DNA of 64,000 bases. Source: Leptolinea sp. UBA5203 (GTDB taxonomy: Bacteria; Chloroflexota; Anaerolineae; Anaerolineales; Anaerolineaceae). The notes below the pieces were generated by a model. That model was not told the origin of the DNA. It saw only the letters and a program-made list of their open reading frames with translations, and did no database searches. Location: contig DHVR01000002.1 in assembly GCA_002412765.1 (NCBI GenBank), positions 11,125 through 75,124 of the forward strand, in the 5' to 3' direction. The position numbers and the translations under genes were made by a program. This document shows, piece by piece, positions 25,402 through 34,488 of this stretch (the stretch's first letter is position 1; each line of letters begins with the position of its first letter).

Positions 25402-27072
25402 ATGTCAGACCAGTTCATAAATCTACTTGCTGATGATTTGAAGCAGAAGATTAACGTTTTCCAACAGAAATTAGAAGCAACAAACATCGGTACGGTGCTT
25501 GAGGCAGGGGATGGTATTGCACAGGTATCTGGCCTGAGAAACATCCGTTCCCAGGAATTGGTTGAGTTCAGCAATGGCGTCAAAGGCATTGCATTTAATC
25601 TCGAGTATGAGCAAGTTGGTGTCATTATTCTGGGCGACTATGCCCAGATTGTTGAAGGCATGAGTGTTCGGGGGTTAGGCCGTGTAATTTCCGCCCCGGT
25701 TGGTAAGGAACTTATTGGTCGTGTAGTCAACGCATTGGGCGAACCTATTGACGGCAAAGGTCCTCTTAATACCGCTAATTTTCGCCCCATTGAACGGATT
25801 GCCCCCGGCGTTATTGAACGTCAGGATGTTGATACCCCTGTGCAGACAGGTATCAAAGCTATTGACGGCATGGTGCCGATTGGACGCGGTCAACGCGAAC
25901 TGATTATTGGCGACCGACAAACCGGAAAATCTGCCATTGCCGTGGATACCATCATCAATCAAAAGGGCAAAGACCTTATCTGCATCTATGTTGCCATCGG
26001 TCAGAAAAAAGCTGCCATTGCCAAGTTGGTGGGGCAGTTGGAAGAGTTTGGCGCCATGGACCACACCATCTTAGTGGTCGCGGCCGCAGATGACCCCGCC
26101 GGGTTGCAGTACATTGCGCCCTACGTGGGCACCGCGATTGGCGAAGAATTCATGGAATTGGGTTTGGATGCCCTGGTCGTTTTTGATGACTTGTCCAAAC
26201 ATGCCTGGGCTTATCGTCAGGTTTCTTTACTTATGCGTCGTCCGCCTGGACGTGAAGCCTATCCTGGCGATGTGTTTTACCTGCATTCCCGTTTATTGGA
26301 ACGTGCTGCCCGCATGGCCAACCATTATGTAATCGTACCTAAAGCCTACACTGCTGCCCTGGCAGAGGATGAAGATGGCTTGAATGGCACCATTTATCGT
26401 GGTACGCTGGCCAAAACCCTGGCAAGTAAGGCATTAGCTGAAATGTCCGATGCGGATCAGTACAAAATTGTAAAAACTAGAAAATCCGGCGGTTCATTAA
26501 CCGCTTTACCCATCATTGAAACCTTGCTTGGCGATGTATCCGCGTTTATCCCGACAAATGTAATTTCCATTACCGATGGTCAAATTTACCTGGAGAACAA
26601 TCTTTTCAATGCTGGTATTCGCCCTGCGATCAATGTGGGTATTTCAGTCTCCCGGGTAGGTGGGTCTGCGCAGACCAAAGCCATTAAACAAGTTGCAGCC
26701 AGCTTACGTCTGGATATGGCATCCTACCGCAACCTGGCGGCGTTTGCCCAATTTGGTTCCGACCTGGATAAAGCAACCCAGTCCCAACTGAAAAAAGGTC
26801 AGACCCTGCAAGAAATCTTAAAACAATCTCAATATGCCCCCGTGGATTTGGAGAATCAGGTTATCGCCTTATATGGCGGAACGCGTGGATATGCGGATAC
26901 TGTACCGATTTCCAAAATTTCTCAATGGGAAACTGATTTAGTACGCTTCATGAATAGCAATTATCCTGAAATTTGTGCCAGTATTGCCAGAGAGAAAAAA
27001 ATAACCCCCGAGAATGAAGCGAAACTAAAGGATGCCCTGGTAGTATTTCAGAATACATGGAGTCATTCGTAG
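25402..27072 (+). CDS. atpA: F1-ATPase subunit alpha
   Basis: A 556-residue subunit of the catalytic F1 hexamer. Seen: the beta-barrel region with GDGIAQVSGL, Walker A GDRQTGKS near residue 172, DDLSKHAWAYRQ near 272, RRPPGREAYPGDVFYLHSR near 285, and SVSRVGGSAQTKAIKQVA with the arginine finger near 420. Most alpha chains have 500-515 residues; here about 40 extra residues sit between LLERAARM (near 300) and GSLTALP (364). The ribosome site GGAGG precedes the ATG. First gene of an F1-only operon; the a, c, b and delta genes that normally precede it are missing. Confidence 0.96.
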   Translation: MSDQFINLLADDLKQKINVFQQKLEATNIGTVLEAGDGIAQVSGLRNIRSQELVEFSNGVKGIAFNLEYEQVGVIILGDYAQIVEGMSVRGLGRVISAPVGKELIGRVVNALGEPIDGKGPLNTANFRPIERIAPGVIERQDVDTPVQTGIKAIDGMVPIGRGQRELIIGDRQTGKSAIAVDTIINQKGKDLICIYVAIGQKKAAIAKLVGQLEEFGAMDHTILVVAAADDPAGLQYIAPYVGTAIGEEFMELGLDALVVFDDLSKHAWAYRQVSLLMRRPPGREAYPGDVFYLHSRLLERAARMANHYVIVPKAYTAALAEDEDGLNGTIYRGTLAKTLASKALAEMSDADQYKIVKTRKSGGSLTALPIIETLLGDVSAFIPTNVISITDGQIYLENNLFNAGIRPAINVGISVSRVGGSAQTKAIKQVAASLRLDMASYRNLAAFAQFGSDLDKATQSQLKKGQTLQEILKQSQYAPVDLENQVIALYGGTRGYADTVPISKISQWETDLVRFMNSNYPEICASIAREKKITPENEAKLKDALVVFQNTWSHS

Positions 27073-27104
27073 GATGAAATCCCCGATGAACCTCAGGAGG
27101 CAAA

Positions 27105-27980
27105 ATGGGATCCATTCGTGAAATGCGGCTCCGCATCAAAAGCGTTAAGAATATTACCCAGGTAACCCGGGCACTGCAAACCGTAAGCGCTTCCAAAGTT
27201 AAAAAACTTACCCTGGCAACGGAACAAACGTGTCCTTATGCAAAACATGCCATGGAAATTTTGCATGATTTGGCCAGTCAGCCGGGTCATAACAGTTTGC
27301 ATCCGCTGTTATCTGAACGGAAGACGATAGATAAAGCCCTGGTGATTCTGATTAGCAGCGATCGTGGATTGGCAGGTGCATTCAATATCAATGTGGTAAA
27401 ACAAAGTTTGGATTTTTTTGCTGATTTTAGCTATCCTGTTGAGTATGTGACCATCGGAAAGAAGGGCAGAGATATGCTCTATCGCCGAAGAAAGAAAATC
27501 ATTGCTGATTTTTCCAATATTCCTACACCACCCACATTTCTGGATTGTGCTCCCATTGGTAATTTGCTGGTTGATTATTATCTGCAAGATAAATGTGACC
27601 AAGTTTATTTGGTCTATAATCAATTCATCAATATGGTTCATCAAGTACCTGTAGTTGAAAAGCTTCTTCCGATGACATTACCTCCTGGAGAACTTGAAGG
27701 CAGTGGAAAGACGAAAGCGGTCTTTACTTATGAACCTGATCAGAATGTCGTCTTAGATAGTATAGTTCCCCGATTTACCGCACTGCAGGTGTATCAAGCC
27801 GTACTCTCATCTCATGCCAGTGAGCATGCTGCCAGGATGTTGGCCATGCGGAATGCAACGGACAATGGCCTTCAGTTGATTCAATATTTGCAATTAGAGT
27901 ACAACAAAGCACGTCAGCAAAGTATCACAGCCGATATGTTGGATATTGTTGGCGGTGTAGAAGGTTTGACGAAAAAATAA
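27105..27980 (+). CDS. atpG: F1-ATPase subunit gamma
   Basis: A 291-residue central stalk subunit. The N-terminal coiled-coil helix (MRLRIKSVKNITQVTRALQTVSASK, here named by its KNITQVTRA core) and the C-terminal helix (HASEHAARMLAMRNATDN) are the conserved pair that turn inside the alpha-beta ring; SSDRGLAGAFN near residue 85 is also typical. It has an AGGAGG site and follows atpA by 32 bases. Confidence 0.96.
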   Translation: MGSIREMRLRIKSVKNITQVTRALQTVSASKVKKLTLATEQTCPYAKHAMEILHDLASQPGHNSLHPLLSERKTIDKALVILISSDRGLAGAFNINVVKQSLDFFADFSYPVEYVTIGKKGRDMLYRRRKKIIADFSNIPTPPTFLDCAPIGNLLVDYYLQDKCDQVYLVYNQFINMVHQVPVVEKLLPMTLPPGELEGSGKTKAVFTYEPDQNVVLDSIVPRFTALQVYQAVLSSHASEHAARMLAMRNATDNGLQLIQYLQLEYNKARQQSITADMLDIVGGVEGLTKK

Positions 27981-28017
27981 CCCACAGGTTTCATGAATTA
28001 TCGTTTTGGAGGATCGT

Positions 28018-29418
28018 ATGGCGGATGCTACCGGTAGCATTGTACAAATTCAAAGTAGCGTAGTAGATGTAGTTTTCCCGGAGAATGATATGCCGGATAT
28101 TTACGAAGCTTTGGAAATCCAGACAACGGATCAAGAGCAGCTCGTTCTTGAGGTTGAAAAACAGTTAGGCAATCAATGGGTGCGCTGCGTGGCCATGGGT
28201 GCGACGGATGGTCTCCAACGCGGATTACCGGTAAAGCGGACACATAATCCCATCATGGTTCCAGTTGGGGATATTACCTTAGGTCGGATATTTAATGTGC
28301 TGGGGCAGCCTGTTGATCAACAGGGCAGTGTTGATGCAAAAGAATATTATCCAATCCATCGGGCTGCGCCTAGTTTTGATCAACAAGCCACGCGTATTGA
28401 AATGTTTGAAACCGGGTTGAAAGTCATTGACCTGATCGCACCCTTTACCAAAGGCGGCAAAACCGGTATATTCGGCGGCGCTGGTGTTGGAAAAACGGTC
28501 GTTATCATGGAGCTGATTCATTCCATCGCTACTGTGCATAAGGGCAAATCCGTGTTTGCTGGTGTTGGGGAACGTACCCGTGAGGGAACCCAACTCTACA
28601 GGGATATGTTGGAATCCGGCGTTATGAAAGATACCGTCATGGTCTTTGGACAGATGAATGAGCCTGCCGGCGTCCGTTTGCGGGTTGCCCTTTCTGCTTT
28701 GGCCATGGCGGAGTACTTCCGTGATCAATCCATGGATGTACTTTTGTTTATTGACAATATTTTCCGTTTTACGATGTCCGGTTCGGAAGTCTCCGCATTA
28801 TTGGGACGTATGCCGTCTGCGGTGGGATATCAACCTACGCTGGCTACTGAAGTTGGGGAACTGCAGGAACGCATTACATCCACCCGGCAAGGATCCATCA
28901 CCTCCATGCAAGCGGTTTATGTACCCGCTGATGACTATTCCGATCCGGCGCCTGTGGCCATTTTCTCCCATCTGGATGCAACCATCGCTCTGGAACGTTC
29001 CATTGTTGAAAAGGCCATTTATCCAGCCGTGGATCCGCTGGCGTCCACCTCCCGAATTTTGGATCCACATATCGTTGGGGAAGAGCATTATCGGACAGCA
29101 CGCGAAGTGCAGCAGATTTTACAGCGTTATAAAGATCTTCAGGATATCATTGCTATTTTGGGTATTGATGAGTTAAGTGAAGATGATAAGCTGTTGGTTA
29201 CCCGAGCTAGAAAAATCGAGAAATTCTTCTCCCAGCCCATGTTTGTTGCAGAACAATTCCAGGGAATTGAAGGACGTTACGTATCTGTTAAAGACACAGT
29301 AAAGGGTTTCCGTGCGATTCTGGATGGAAAATGTGATCATCTACCTGAACAAGCCTTCTATATGATTGGTAAAATTGAGGAAGCTGAAGAAAGGGCTCTG
29401 GAATTAGAAAAAGGATAA
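28018..29418 (+). CDS. atpD: F1-ATPase subunit beta
   Basis: A 466-residue catalytic subunit. Walker A GGAGVGKT is near residue 156, GERTREG near 190, the Walker B segment VLLFIDNIFRF near 245, and QAVYVPADDYSDPAP near 297. The Walker A Lys and Thr and the Glu of GERTREG are present. The ATG at 28018 has GGAGG; an in-frame TTG at 28006 would put the ribosome site inside the gene. Follows atpG by 37 bases. Confidence 0.96.
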   Translation: MADATGSIVQIQSSVVDVVFPENDMPDIYEALEIQTTDQEQLVLEVEKQLGNQWVRCVAMGATDGLQRGLPVKRTHNPIMVPVGDITLGRIFNVLGQPVDQQGSVDAKEYYPIHRAAPSFDQQATRIEMFETGLKVIDLIAPFTKGGKTGIFGGAGVGKTVVIMELIHSIATVHKGKSVFAGVGERTREGTQLYRDMLESGVMKDTVMVFGQMNEPAGVRLRVALSALAMAEYFRDQSMDVLLFIDNIFRFTMSGSEVSALLGRMPSAVGYQPTLATEVGELQERITSTRQGSITSMQAVYVPADDYSDPAPVAIFSHLDATIALERSIVEKAIYPAVDPLASTSRILDPHIVGEEHYRTAREVQQILQRYKDLQDIIAILGIDELSEDDKLLVTRARKIEKFFSQPMFVAEQFQGIEGRYVSVKDTVKGFRAILDGKCDHLPEQAFYMIGKIEEAEERALELEKG

Positions 29419-29425
29419 GGATATT

Positions 29426-29851
29426 ATGCCGATACAATGTGATATCATTTCGCAGGATCGGGTTGTTTTCCGGGGAGCGGTGGATAAAATTTCCCTTCCT
29501 GGTGAGGATGGGGTGGCTGGTATCTTGCCAAACCACACTCCTCTCTTGATGGTCTTGAAATATGGGGTCATTACGGTGACTCAGGATAATCGAGAACAGT
29601 ATTTTACTGTCGCTGGGGGCTTTGCAGAGGTTCAACCAGACCACGCTATTATTCTGGCGGATGCAGCCGAGGATGTGGCGGAGATCAATACGCAAAGAGC
29701 CGAAGAAGCGCGCAAGCGGGCTGAAAAGATGCTGGAAGAAGGACGAGGTCAAGATAATGACACTTATCTGGCTTTGCAGGCAGCGTTGAAACGCTCCAAC
29801 CTTCGCCTCGATGCGGTCCAGAAATATAGTCAACGTTACAAACAGCGTTGA
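29426..29851 (+). CDS. atpC: F1-ATPase subunit epsilon
   Basis: A 141-residue stalk subunit. The beta-sandwich part shows LPGEDGVAGILPNHTPLL and FTVAGGFAEVQPDHAIIL; the C-terminal helical hairpin (about residues 88-138) is rich in Ala, Glu and Arg and can brake ATP hydrolysis. It follows atpD by seven bases. Confidence 0.95.
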   Translation: MPIQCDIISQDRVVFRGAVDKISLPGEDGVAGILPNHTPLLMVLKYGVITVTQDNREQYFTVAGGFAEVQPDHAIILADAAEDVAEINTQRAEEARKRAEKMLEEGRGQDNDTYLALQAALKRSNLRLDAVQKYSQRYKQR

Positions 29852-29877
29852 TTATTTAGCACAAAGGATTTTTTTGT

Positions 29878-30885
29878 ATGCCATTATTTACACGCGAATT
29901 TGGTATTGATATCGGAACCATCCACACTACGGTTGTGGAAGGTAATCAGGTATTAATACAAGAACCAACCATGGTTGCTATCCTGGTGGAAGAGCAGAAG
30001 ATGATTGAATGGGGGCGGGCTGCCAAGGATATGGATGGCCGTGTTCCGGATACCATCGAAATTGTTCGTCCGCTTCAACATGGCGTCATTGCCGAATATG
30101 AAATTACGGAAAAATTGCTCAGTTTCATCATTCGCAAGATCAGCGGGGCGACTTTATTTTTTAAGCCACGCGCTATGATTACCATTCCCTACGGTATTAC
30201 CAGTGTTGAAAGCCGGGCAGTTCACGAAGCCGGTTTAGGCGCAGGACCACGGGAAGTATTATTAATCCAGCAGCCACTGGCCGCAGCCATCGGGATTGAC
30301 CTGCCCATCGGCACTCCTTCAGGAAACATGATTCTATGTTTGGGCGGCGGGACAATTCAGGCAGCTATTCTGGCTATGAACGGCATTATTACTGCCGAGA
30401 CTTCCAGAACCGGCGGCACAAAAATGGATGAAGCTATCATTTATTTTGTACGAAAAAAATACGGCGTCATTATTGCTCAACCTACTGCTGAACAATTAAA
30501 AATGCGTATTGGGGCTGCCTTGCCCCAGGCAGAAAGAAATACCATGGATATCCAGGGGCAGGATCAAGTATCCGGCTTGCCGCGGCAGATTACGCTGACG
30601 ACCGATGATATTGTGGAAGCTTTGCAGGAACCGCTTGAGGAAATTGTAACCACTGCCAAGCATGTTTTGGAAAAGACTCCCCCTGAGTTGATTTCTGACA
30701 TTATTGATCGCGGTGTTGCGATTTGCGGCGGTGGAGCTTTGCTGAGAGATATCGACAAATACTTAACCCAAGCGCTGGGATTACCCGCTTATTTGGTTGA
30801 TAATCCAGTCACCTGTACTGCTGAAGGTGCTGCAAAAGCCTTGACCATGCAGCAAGCGCTTTATCGAAGCCTCGTTCGGGTCTAA
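29878..30885 (+). CDS. MreB-like actin homologue with a degenerate nucleotide site
   Basis: A 335-residue protein of the MreB/Mbl family by overall pattern: FGIDIGT near residue 8, a LAAAIG segment near 134, RTGGTKMDEAI near 182, and the adenosine motif ICGGGALLRDID near 281. MreB polymerises on the membrane to guide wall synthesis. Three key positions differ from the family: the pair EEP before AAAIG is QQP (131-133), the Asp of DIGGGTTE is Cys154 (CLGGGTIQ), and the Thr-Glu after GGGT is Ile-Gln. ATP hydrolysis may be lost. It is the last gene of the atp operon, 26 bases after atpC, with AAGGA upstream. No mreC or mreD follows. Confidence 0.88.
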   Translation: MPLFTREFGIDIGTIHTTVVEGNQVLIQEPTMVAILVEEQKMIEWGRAAKDMDGRVPDTIEIVRPLQHGVIAEYEITEKLLSFIIRKISGATLFFKPRAMITIPYGITSVESRAVHEAGLGAGPREVLLIQQPLAAAIGIDLPIGTPSGNMILCLGGGTIQAAILAMNGIITAETSRTGGTKMDEAIIYFVRKKYGVIIAQPTAEQLKMRIGAALPQAERNTMDIQGQDQVSGLPRQITLTTDDIVEALQEPLEEIVTTAKHVLEKTPPELISDIIDRGVAICGGGALLRDIDKYLTQALGLPAYLVDNPVTCTAEGAAKALTMQQALYRSLVRV

Positions 30886-30908
30886 TCCAAATCAAAAATA
30901 GATGAATA

Positions 30909-30944
30909 AAAATATGACCTATTTTAAGTAATAGGTCATATTTT
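30909..30944. terminator. Bidirectional terminator overlapping the rex stop
   Basis: Perfect 15-bp arms (30909-30923 with 30930-30944) around a 6-base loop, with A/T ends in both directions. It ends the atp operon on the plus strand. On the minus strand its sequence contains the last codons and stop of rex. Confidence 0.88.
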
Positions 30945-31542
30945 GTAATTGTAGGATGGGATCAATTTGTAGTATCACCACATCCGAATTGGGGGAAGTA
31001 AGATACACAGGGGTGTAATTGAGAATGGCTTTGATTCCGGCTTGCACCAATTGATCAGCGACTTTTTGAGCGTGGGCTTGAGGGACTGCCACCAGGGCTA
31101 CTTTTATATTTAAATCCTGGATGATGACCTGTAGATTACGAATATCGTAAATTTGGTGAACCCCAACTCTTTGACCAATTTTGTTGGGATCGTTGTCAAA
31201 AAGAACCTTGATCGAAAATCCCCGATTTAGAAAACCTTCATACAGGGCCAAGCCCTGTCCAATTTTACCGGCGCCAACAATGGCAACATCCCAGACGATA
31301 TCCAGATTTAAGATGTCTCGAATGACATGAATCAGGTTGGGTATGGAATAACCACTGCCTTTTTTTCCAAATCCCCCGAAAAAGGACAAATCTTTACGAA
31401 TTTGGGCCGGGGTTATGTCAAGTAAAGCCCCTAATTCATTGGAGGATGTTTTTTCAATTTCTTGATTATGCAATTTTTCCAGGGTTATTAAATATTTTGG
31501 TAAACGAGAGATGACAATGGCGGGAATGTTTTTCTCATTCAT
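30919..31542 (-). CDS. rex: Redox-sensing transcriptional repressor Rex
   Basis: A 207-residue NAD(H)-responsive repressor. The N-terminal winged helix (about residues 5-75) shows ISRLPKYL and the recognition stretch ITPAQIRKDLSFFGGFGKKG; the Rossmann domain has GAGKIGQGL (about 90) for dinucleotide, then FDNDPNKIG. It senses the NADH/NAD+ ratio and controls anaerobic respiration and fermentation genes. The ATG at 31542 has GAGG seven bases upstream; the GTG at 31554 would overlap that site. It converges with the atp operon and shares its terminator. Confidence 0.95.
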   Translation of the reverse strand: MNEKNIPAIVISRLPKYLITLEKLHNQEIEKTSSNELGALLDITPAQIRKDLSFFGGFGKKGSGYSIPNLIHVIRDILNLDIVWDVAIVGAGKIGQGLALYEGFLNRGFSIKVLFDNDPNKIGQRVGVHQIYDIRNLQVIIQDLNIKVALVAVPQAHAQKVADQLVQAGIKAILNYTPVYLTSPNSDVVILQIDPILQLQNMTYYLK

Positions 31543-31660
31543 GGCAGGCCTCACTTTTCTTAGCTTAAACTAATTATAGATGCAAAAGGGCAATAACCGC
31601 TAATGTTCCTCAAAGTGAAACTCTATGCACTAAAAAATGAGCTGCCAATAGGTATTGAAA

Positions 31661-32476
31661 TCAAGAAAGATCAACCAGAGGACCAATTTTTTGGATGACA
31701 TTCTCAATATAAGCGTCTTCGAGGATAGTAATTTCAATGGCCCCATTGGGACAAATCTCAATACATTTGCCGCAGCCACGGCAATCATCACTGATCTCAG
31801 CTTTATCGTCCACTAATTGAATTGCATTGACAAAGCACACCTGCTGGGTGCATAGTCCGCAGCCAATACAGGTATCGGTGACATGGATAAAAACCCCAGG
31901 CATGCGGGTGATTTTTTTGCTAATGGTTTGGTGTAAATCGGGAAGAATACTGTACAGGCAGCAGCAGGAACAACAGTTGCAGATGGTCATTAATTTATTT
32001 CCTGGGTTGACGCCCATCCAGAAGGTATCCAGTTTATTTCGCCCAATCATATGGACCAGGCCCGCATCTCGGCACTTTTGGGCATGCTGCAGAGCTTCTG
32101 CTTTGGTTACATGTCTGCCAATGGCCGGGTTGATTTTTGCAGCGGTTTCACCCAGGAATATACAGCCCAAGTCATGCGCATAGCTTTTACAATCATTAGC
32201 ATCCCGGCAAAGACACTCATTCATGATCCAGTGGTAATTGGCCTTTTCGATGAAGTGGGTGACGACCTGTGAAGGCAGGAGAATATTCTCAGCCGGTTCA
32301 ATAGCCTCATGAATGGGGATGACGGTATCACGGGTGAGGTATACAACGCCGTCATTATGGAAGAGGATATAATCAACCAGTTCCCGGATGATTGGGATGC
32401 GGGTGAGTTTGGCAATATTGGTTTTTTGTGGGAAGAAGATCTTGATAAGGTTTACAAACCATAAAGGTGTTGCCAT
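31661..32476 (-). CDS. Cysteine-rich 4Fe-4S ferredoxin-like protein
   Basis: A 271-residue protein with an unusual number of Cys. The N-terminal half has ECLCRDANDCKSYAHDLGC (about residues 88-106), the middle has six Cys in the eight residues CNCCSCCC (about 165-172), and the C-terminal third is a two-cluster ferredoxin. Its second cluster motif is canonical (CRGCGKCIEICP), while the first reads CIGCGLCTQQVC, with four rather than three residues before the last Cys. It is probably an electron carrier or an accessory subunit of a redox enzyme; no partner is adjacent. It is divergent from the YgiQ gene and near rex. Confidence 0.75.
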   Translation of the reverse strand: MATPLWFVNLIKIFFPQKTNIAKLTRIPIIRELVDYILFHNDGVVYLTRDTVIPIHEAIEPAENILLPSQVVTHFIEKANYHWIMNECLCRDANDCKSYAHDLGCIFLGETAAKINPAIGRHVTKAEALQHAQKCRDAGLVHMIGRNKLDTFWMGVNPGNKLMTICNCCSCCCLYSILPDLHQTISKKITRMPGVFIHVTDTCIGCGLCTQQVCFVNAIQLVDDKAEISDDCRGCGKCIEICPNGAIEITILEDAYIENVIQKIGPLVDLS

Positions 32477-32572
32477 TGATAAACCTGCGGCGCATGGATT
32501 TTTATAATGATATAATTGGTCAAATATAACGGAAATAATATACCATATTCTAACGGTTTTTTGGAGTTTAAT

Positions 32573-34282
32573 TTGTTTTTACCTGCGACGAAAAAAGAAA
32601 TGGAACAGCGTGGCTGGAAACAGTGTGATGTCATTTTAGTGAGTGGTGACAGTTACATTGACAGCCCTTATATCGGTGTGGCGGTGATTGGAAAAATATT
32701 GGTCAAAGCCGGATACCGGGTGGGGATCATCGCCCAGCCGGATATCAGTACGGATTTAGATATTACCCGGCTTGGCGAGCCGACCCTATTCTGGGGTGTC
32801 TCAGCTGGCAGTGTGGATTCGATGGTGGCCAATTACACGGCTTTGAAGAAAAAACGTCATCAAGATGATTACACTCCGGGGGGGGATAATACCCGCCGGC
32901 CGGACCGCGCGGTGATCGTTTATACCAACCTGATTCGTAAATATCACAAACAGACTGCCCCGATTGTCCTGGGTGGGATTGAAGCCAGTTTGCGTCGTAT
33001 TGCCCATTACGATTATTGGACTGATAAAGTCCGTGGTTCGGTGTTATTTGATGCCAAAGCAGATTATTTACTCTATGGTATGGCGGAACGCTCGATTGTA
33101 GAGCTGGCTGCTGCTCTCAAACAAAAACGTTCTCCGGAGGATATCCGTGGATTATGTTATAAATCCGAGCAGGTTCCTGAAACGTACTGGACGCTGCCTT
33201 CTTTGGCGGATGTAAAATCAGACAAGAACAAATTCTGGCAGATGTTTGAGACCTTTTACGATCAAAATGACCCTCACACGGCCAGAGGAATAGCGCAGTT
33301 GCACGATACCCGCTATCTGGTACAAAACCCTCCCCAGTCCTATTTAACCCAGGTGGAGATGGATAAAGTCTCTTCCTTACCCTATGAATACACCGTACAT
33401 CCGCTGGATGCCCAACGGGGCGAAGTACGCGCTCTGGAGACGATTCGATTCTCCATCAAGACTCATCAGGGATGTTATGGGGAATGTACTTTTTGTTCGA
33501 TCGCGGTACATGAAGGCCGTACAGTACGCTGGCGTTCGCCGGAATCGATTGTAGAGGAAGCCAAGACGATCACCGAACTGCCGGGATTCAAAGGCTATCT
33601 GCTGGATGTAGGCGGCCCGACAGCCAATATGTACGGATTTGAGTGTCTTAAGAAGCTCAAGCGCGGGGCGTGCAGTGATAAATCCTGTATGTACCCGGAA
33701 ATCTGCCCAACGTTAAAACCGACCCATGAGCCCTATCGTCAGGTTCTGGAGACGCTCGCCAAATTGCCCAAAATCAAAAAGGTCTTTGTCTCCAGCGGTA
33801 TCCGCTATGATCTGTTATTTGCGGATAAAAAAGAGGGTACTGCCTTCATGGAGAATCTGGTGAATCATCATGTTTCTGGTCAATTGAAAATTGCTCCGGA
33901 ACATACTGAGGAACGCATTCTCAGAAAGATGAATAAACCACCTTTTGCTCAAACGATCAAGTTCAAGCAGTGGTTTGATCAACTTTCCTTGAAATATAAA
34001 AAGAAACAATTCCTGACCTATTACTTTATCGCTGCGTATCCCGGGTGTAATGAAAAGGATATGCTGGCAATGAAAAAACAGGTTTCCAAGGAATTGCGCA
34101 TGACCCCGGAACAGATTCAAGTCTTCACACCCACACCGTCCACCCTGGCCACCGCCATGTATTACACGGAACTGGACGGCCCCTACGGCAATCCGATCTT
34201 TGTCGAGAAGGATTTGTATCTCAAACGCAAGCAGATGGATATCATCCTGGCGGATGATCGCAAGGGACCAGGGAGACGATAG
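32573..34282 (+). CDS. YgiQ family radical SAM protein
   Basis: A 569-residue UPF0313 protein. The N-terminal region starts FLPATKKEMEQRGW and has VSGDSYIDSPYIGVAVIG; the radical SAM motif CYGECTFCS is near residue 302, and the C-terminal half shows IAPEHTEERILRKMNKP and QVFTPTPSTLATAMYYT, all typical of YgiQ. The reaction is not established. I place the start at TTG 32573, which has GGAG nine bases upstream and matches the family N terminus; the frame is open back to 32516 without a ribosome site. A strong terminator follows. Confidence 0.9.
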   Translation: MFLPATKKEMEQRGWKQCDVILVSGDSYIDSPYIGVAVIGKILVKAGYRVGIIAQPDISTDLDITRLGEPTLFWGVSAGSVDSMVANYTALKKKRHQDDYTPGGDNTRRPDRAVIVYTNLIRKYHKQTAPIVLGGIEASLRRIAHYDYWTDKVRGSVLFDAKADYLLYGMAERSIVELAAALKQKRSPEDIRGLCYKSEQVPETYWTLPSLADVKSDKNKFWQMFETFYDQNDPHTARGIAQLHDTRYLVQNPPQSYLTQVEMDKVSSLPYEYTVHPLDAQRGEVRALETIRFSIKTHQGCYGECTFCSIAVHEGRTVRWRSPESIVEEAKTITELPGFKGYLLDVGGPTANMYGFECLKKLKRGACSDKSCMYPEICPTLKPTHEPYRQVLETLAKLPKIKKVFVSSGIRYDLLFADKKEGTAFMENLVNHHVSGQLKIAPEHTEERILRKMNKPPFAQTIKFKQWFDQLSLKYKKKQFLTYYFIAAYPGCNEKDMLAMKKQVSKELRMTPEQIQVFTPTPSTLATAMYYTELDGPYGNPIFVEKDLYLKRKQMDIILADDRKGPGRR

Positions 34283-34333
34283 TAGATTTTGTAGCACCAT
34301 TTAGGTAATTTTGCGAAAAGTGTCAAATTTCCG

Positions 34334-34373
34334 AAGTAGAATTAATTATTAAATAATTGATTCTACTTTTTTT
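34334..34373 (+). terminator. Terminator of the YgiQ gene
   Basis: 17-base arms (34334-34350 with 34352-34368, one G-U pair) and a run of seven T at 34367-34373. Confidence 0.88.
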
Positions 34374-34450
34374 CGTTATGGGGGGCTGAAAGTGTTTTAT
34401 ATATTAATTAATCCCTTCTAATCTCACTTCCCCAAGTGCTCCCAAGAAGA

Positions 34451-34468
34451 CTTTGCCCGATGGCAAAG
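34451..34468 (-). terminator. Terminator of the VTT-domain gene
   Basis: CTTTGCC/GGCAAAG arms around a 4-base loop, about 20 bases after the stop on the minus strand, with a short interrupted T-run. Confidence 0.55.
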
Positions 34469-34488
34469 ATTTTGTATCGGGTTTATTA

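Noticed and set aside
28658..29176. 172-codon open frame on the plus strand
   Set aside because: A shifted-frame shadow inside atpD; its product is Trp/Pro-rich with no domain.
31555..31660. Rex operator for autoregulation
   Set aside because: No TTGTGAA-type inverted repeat is present upstream of rex.
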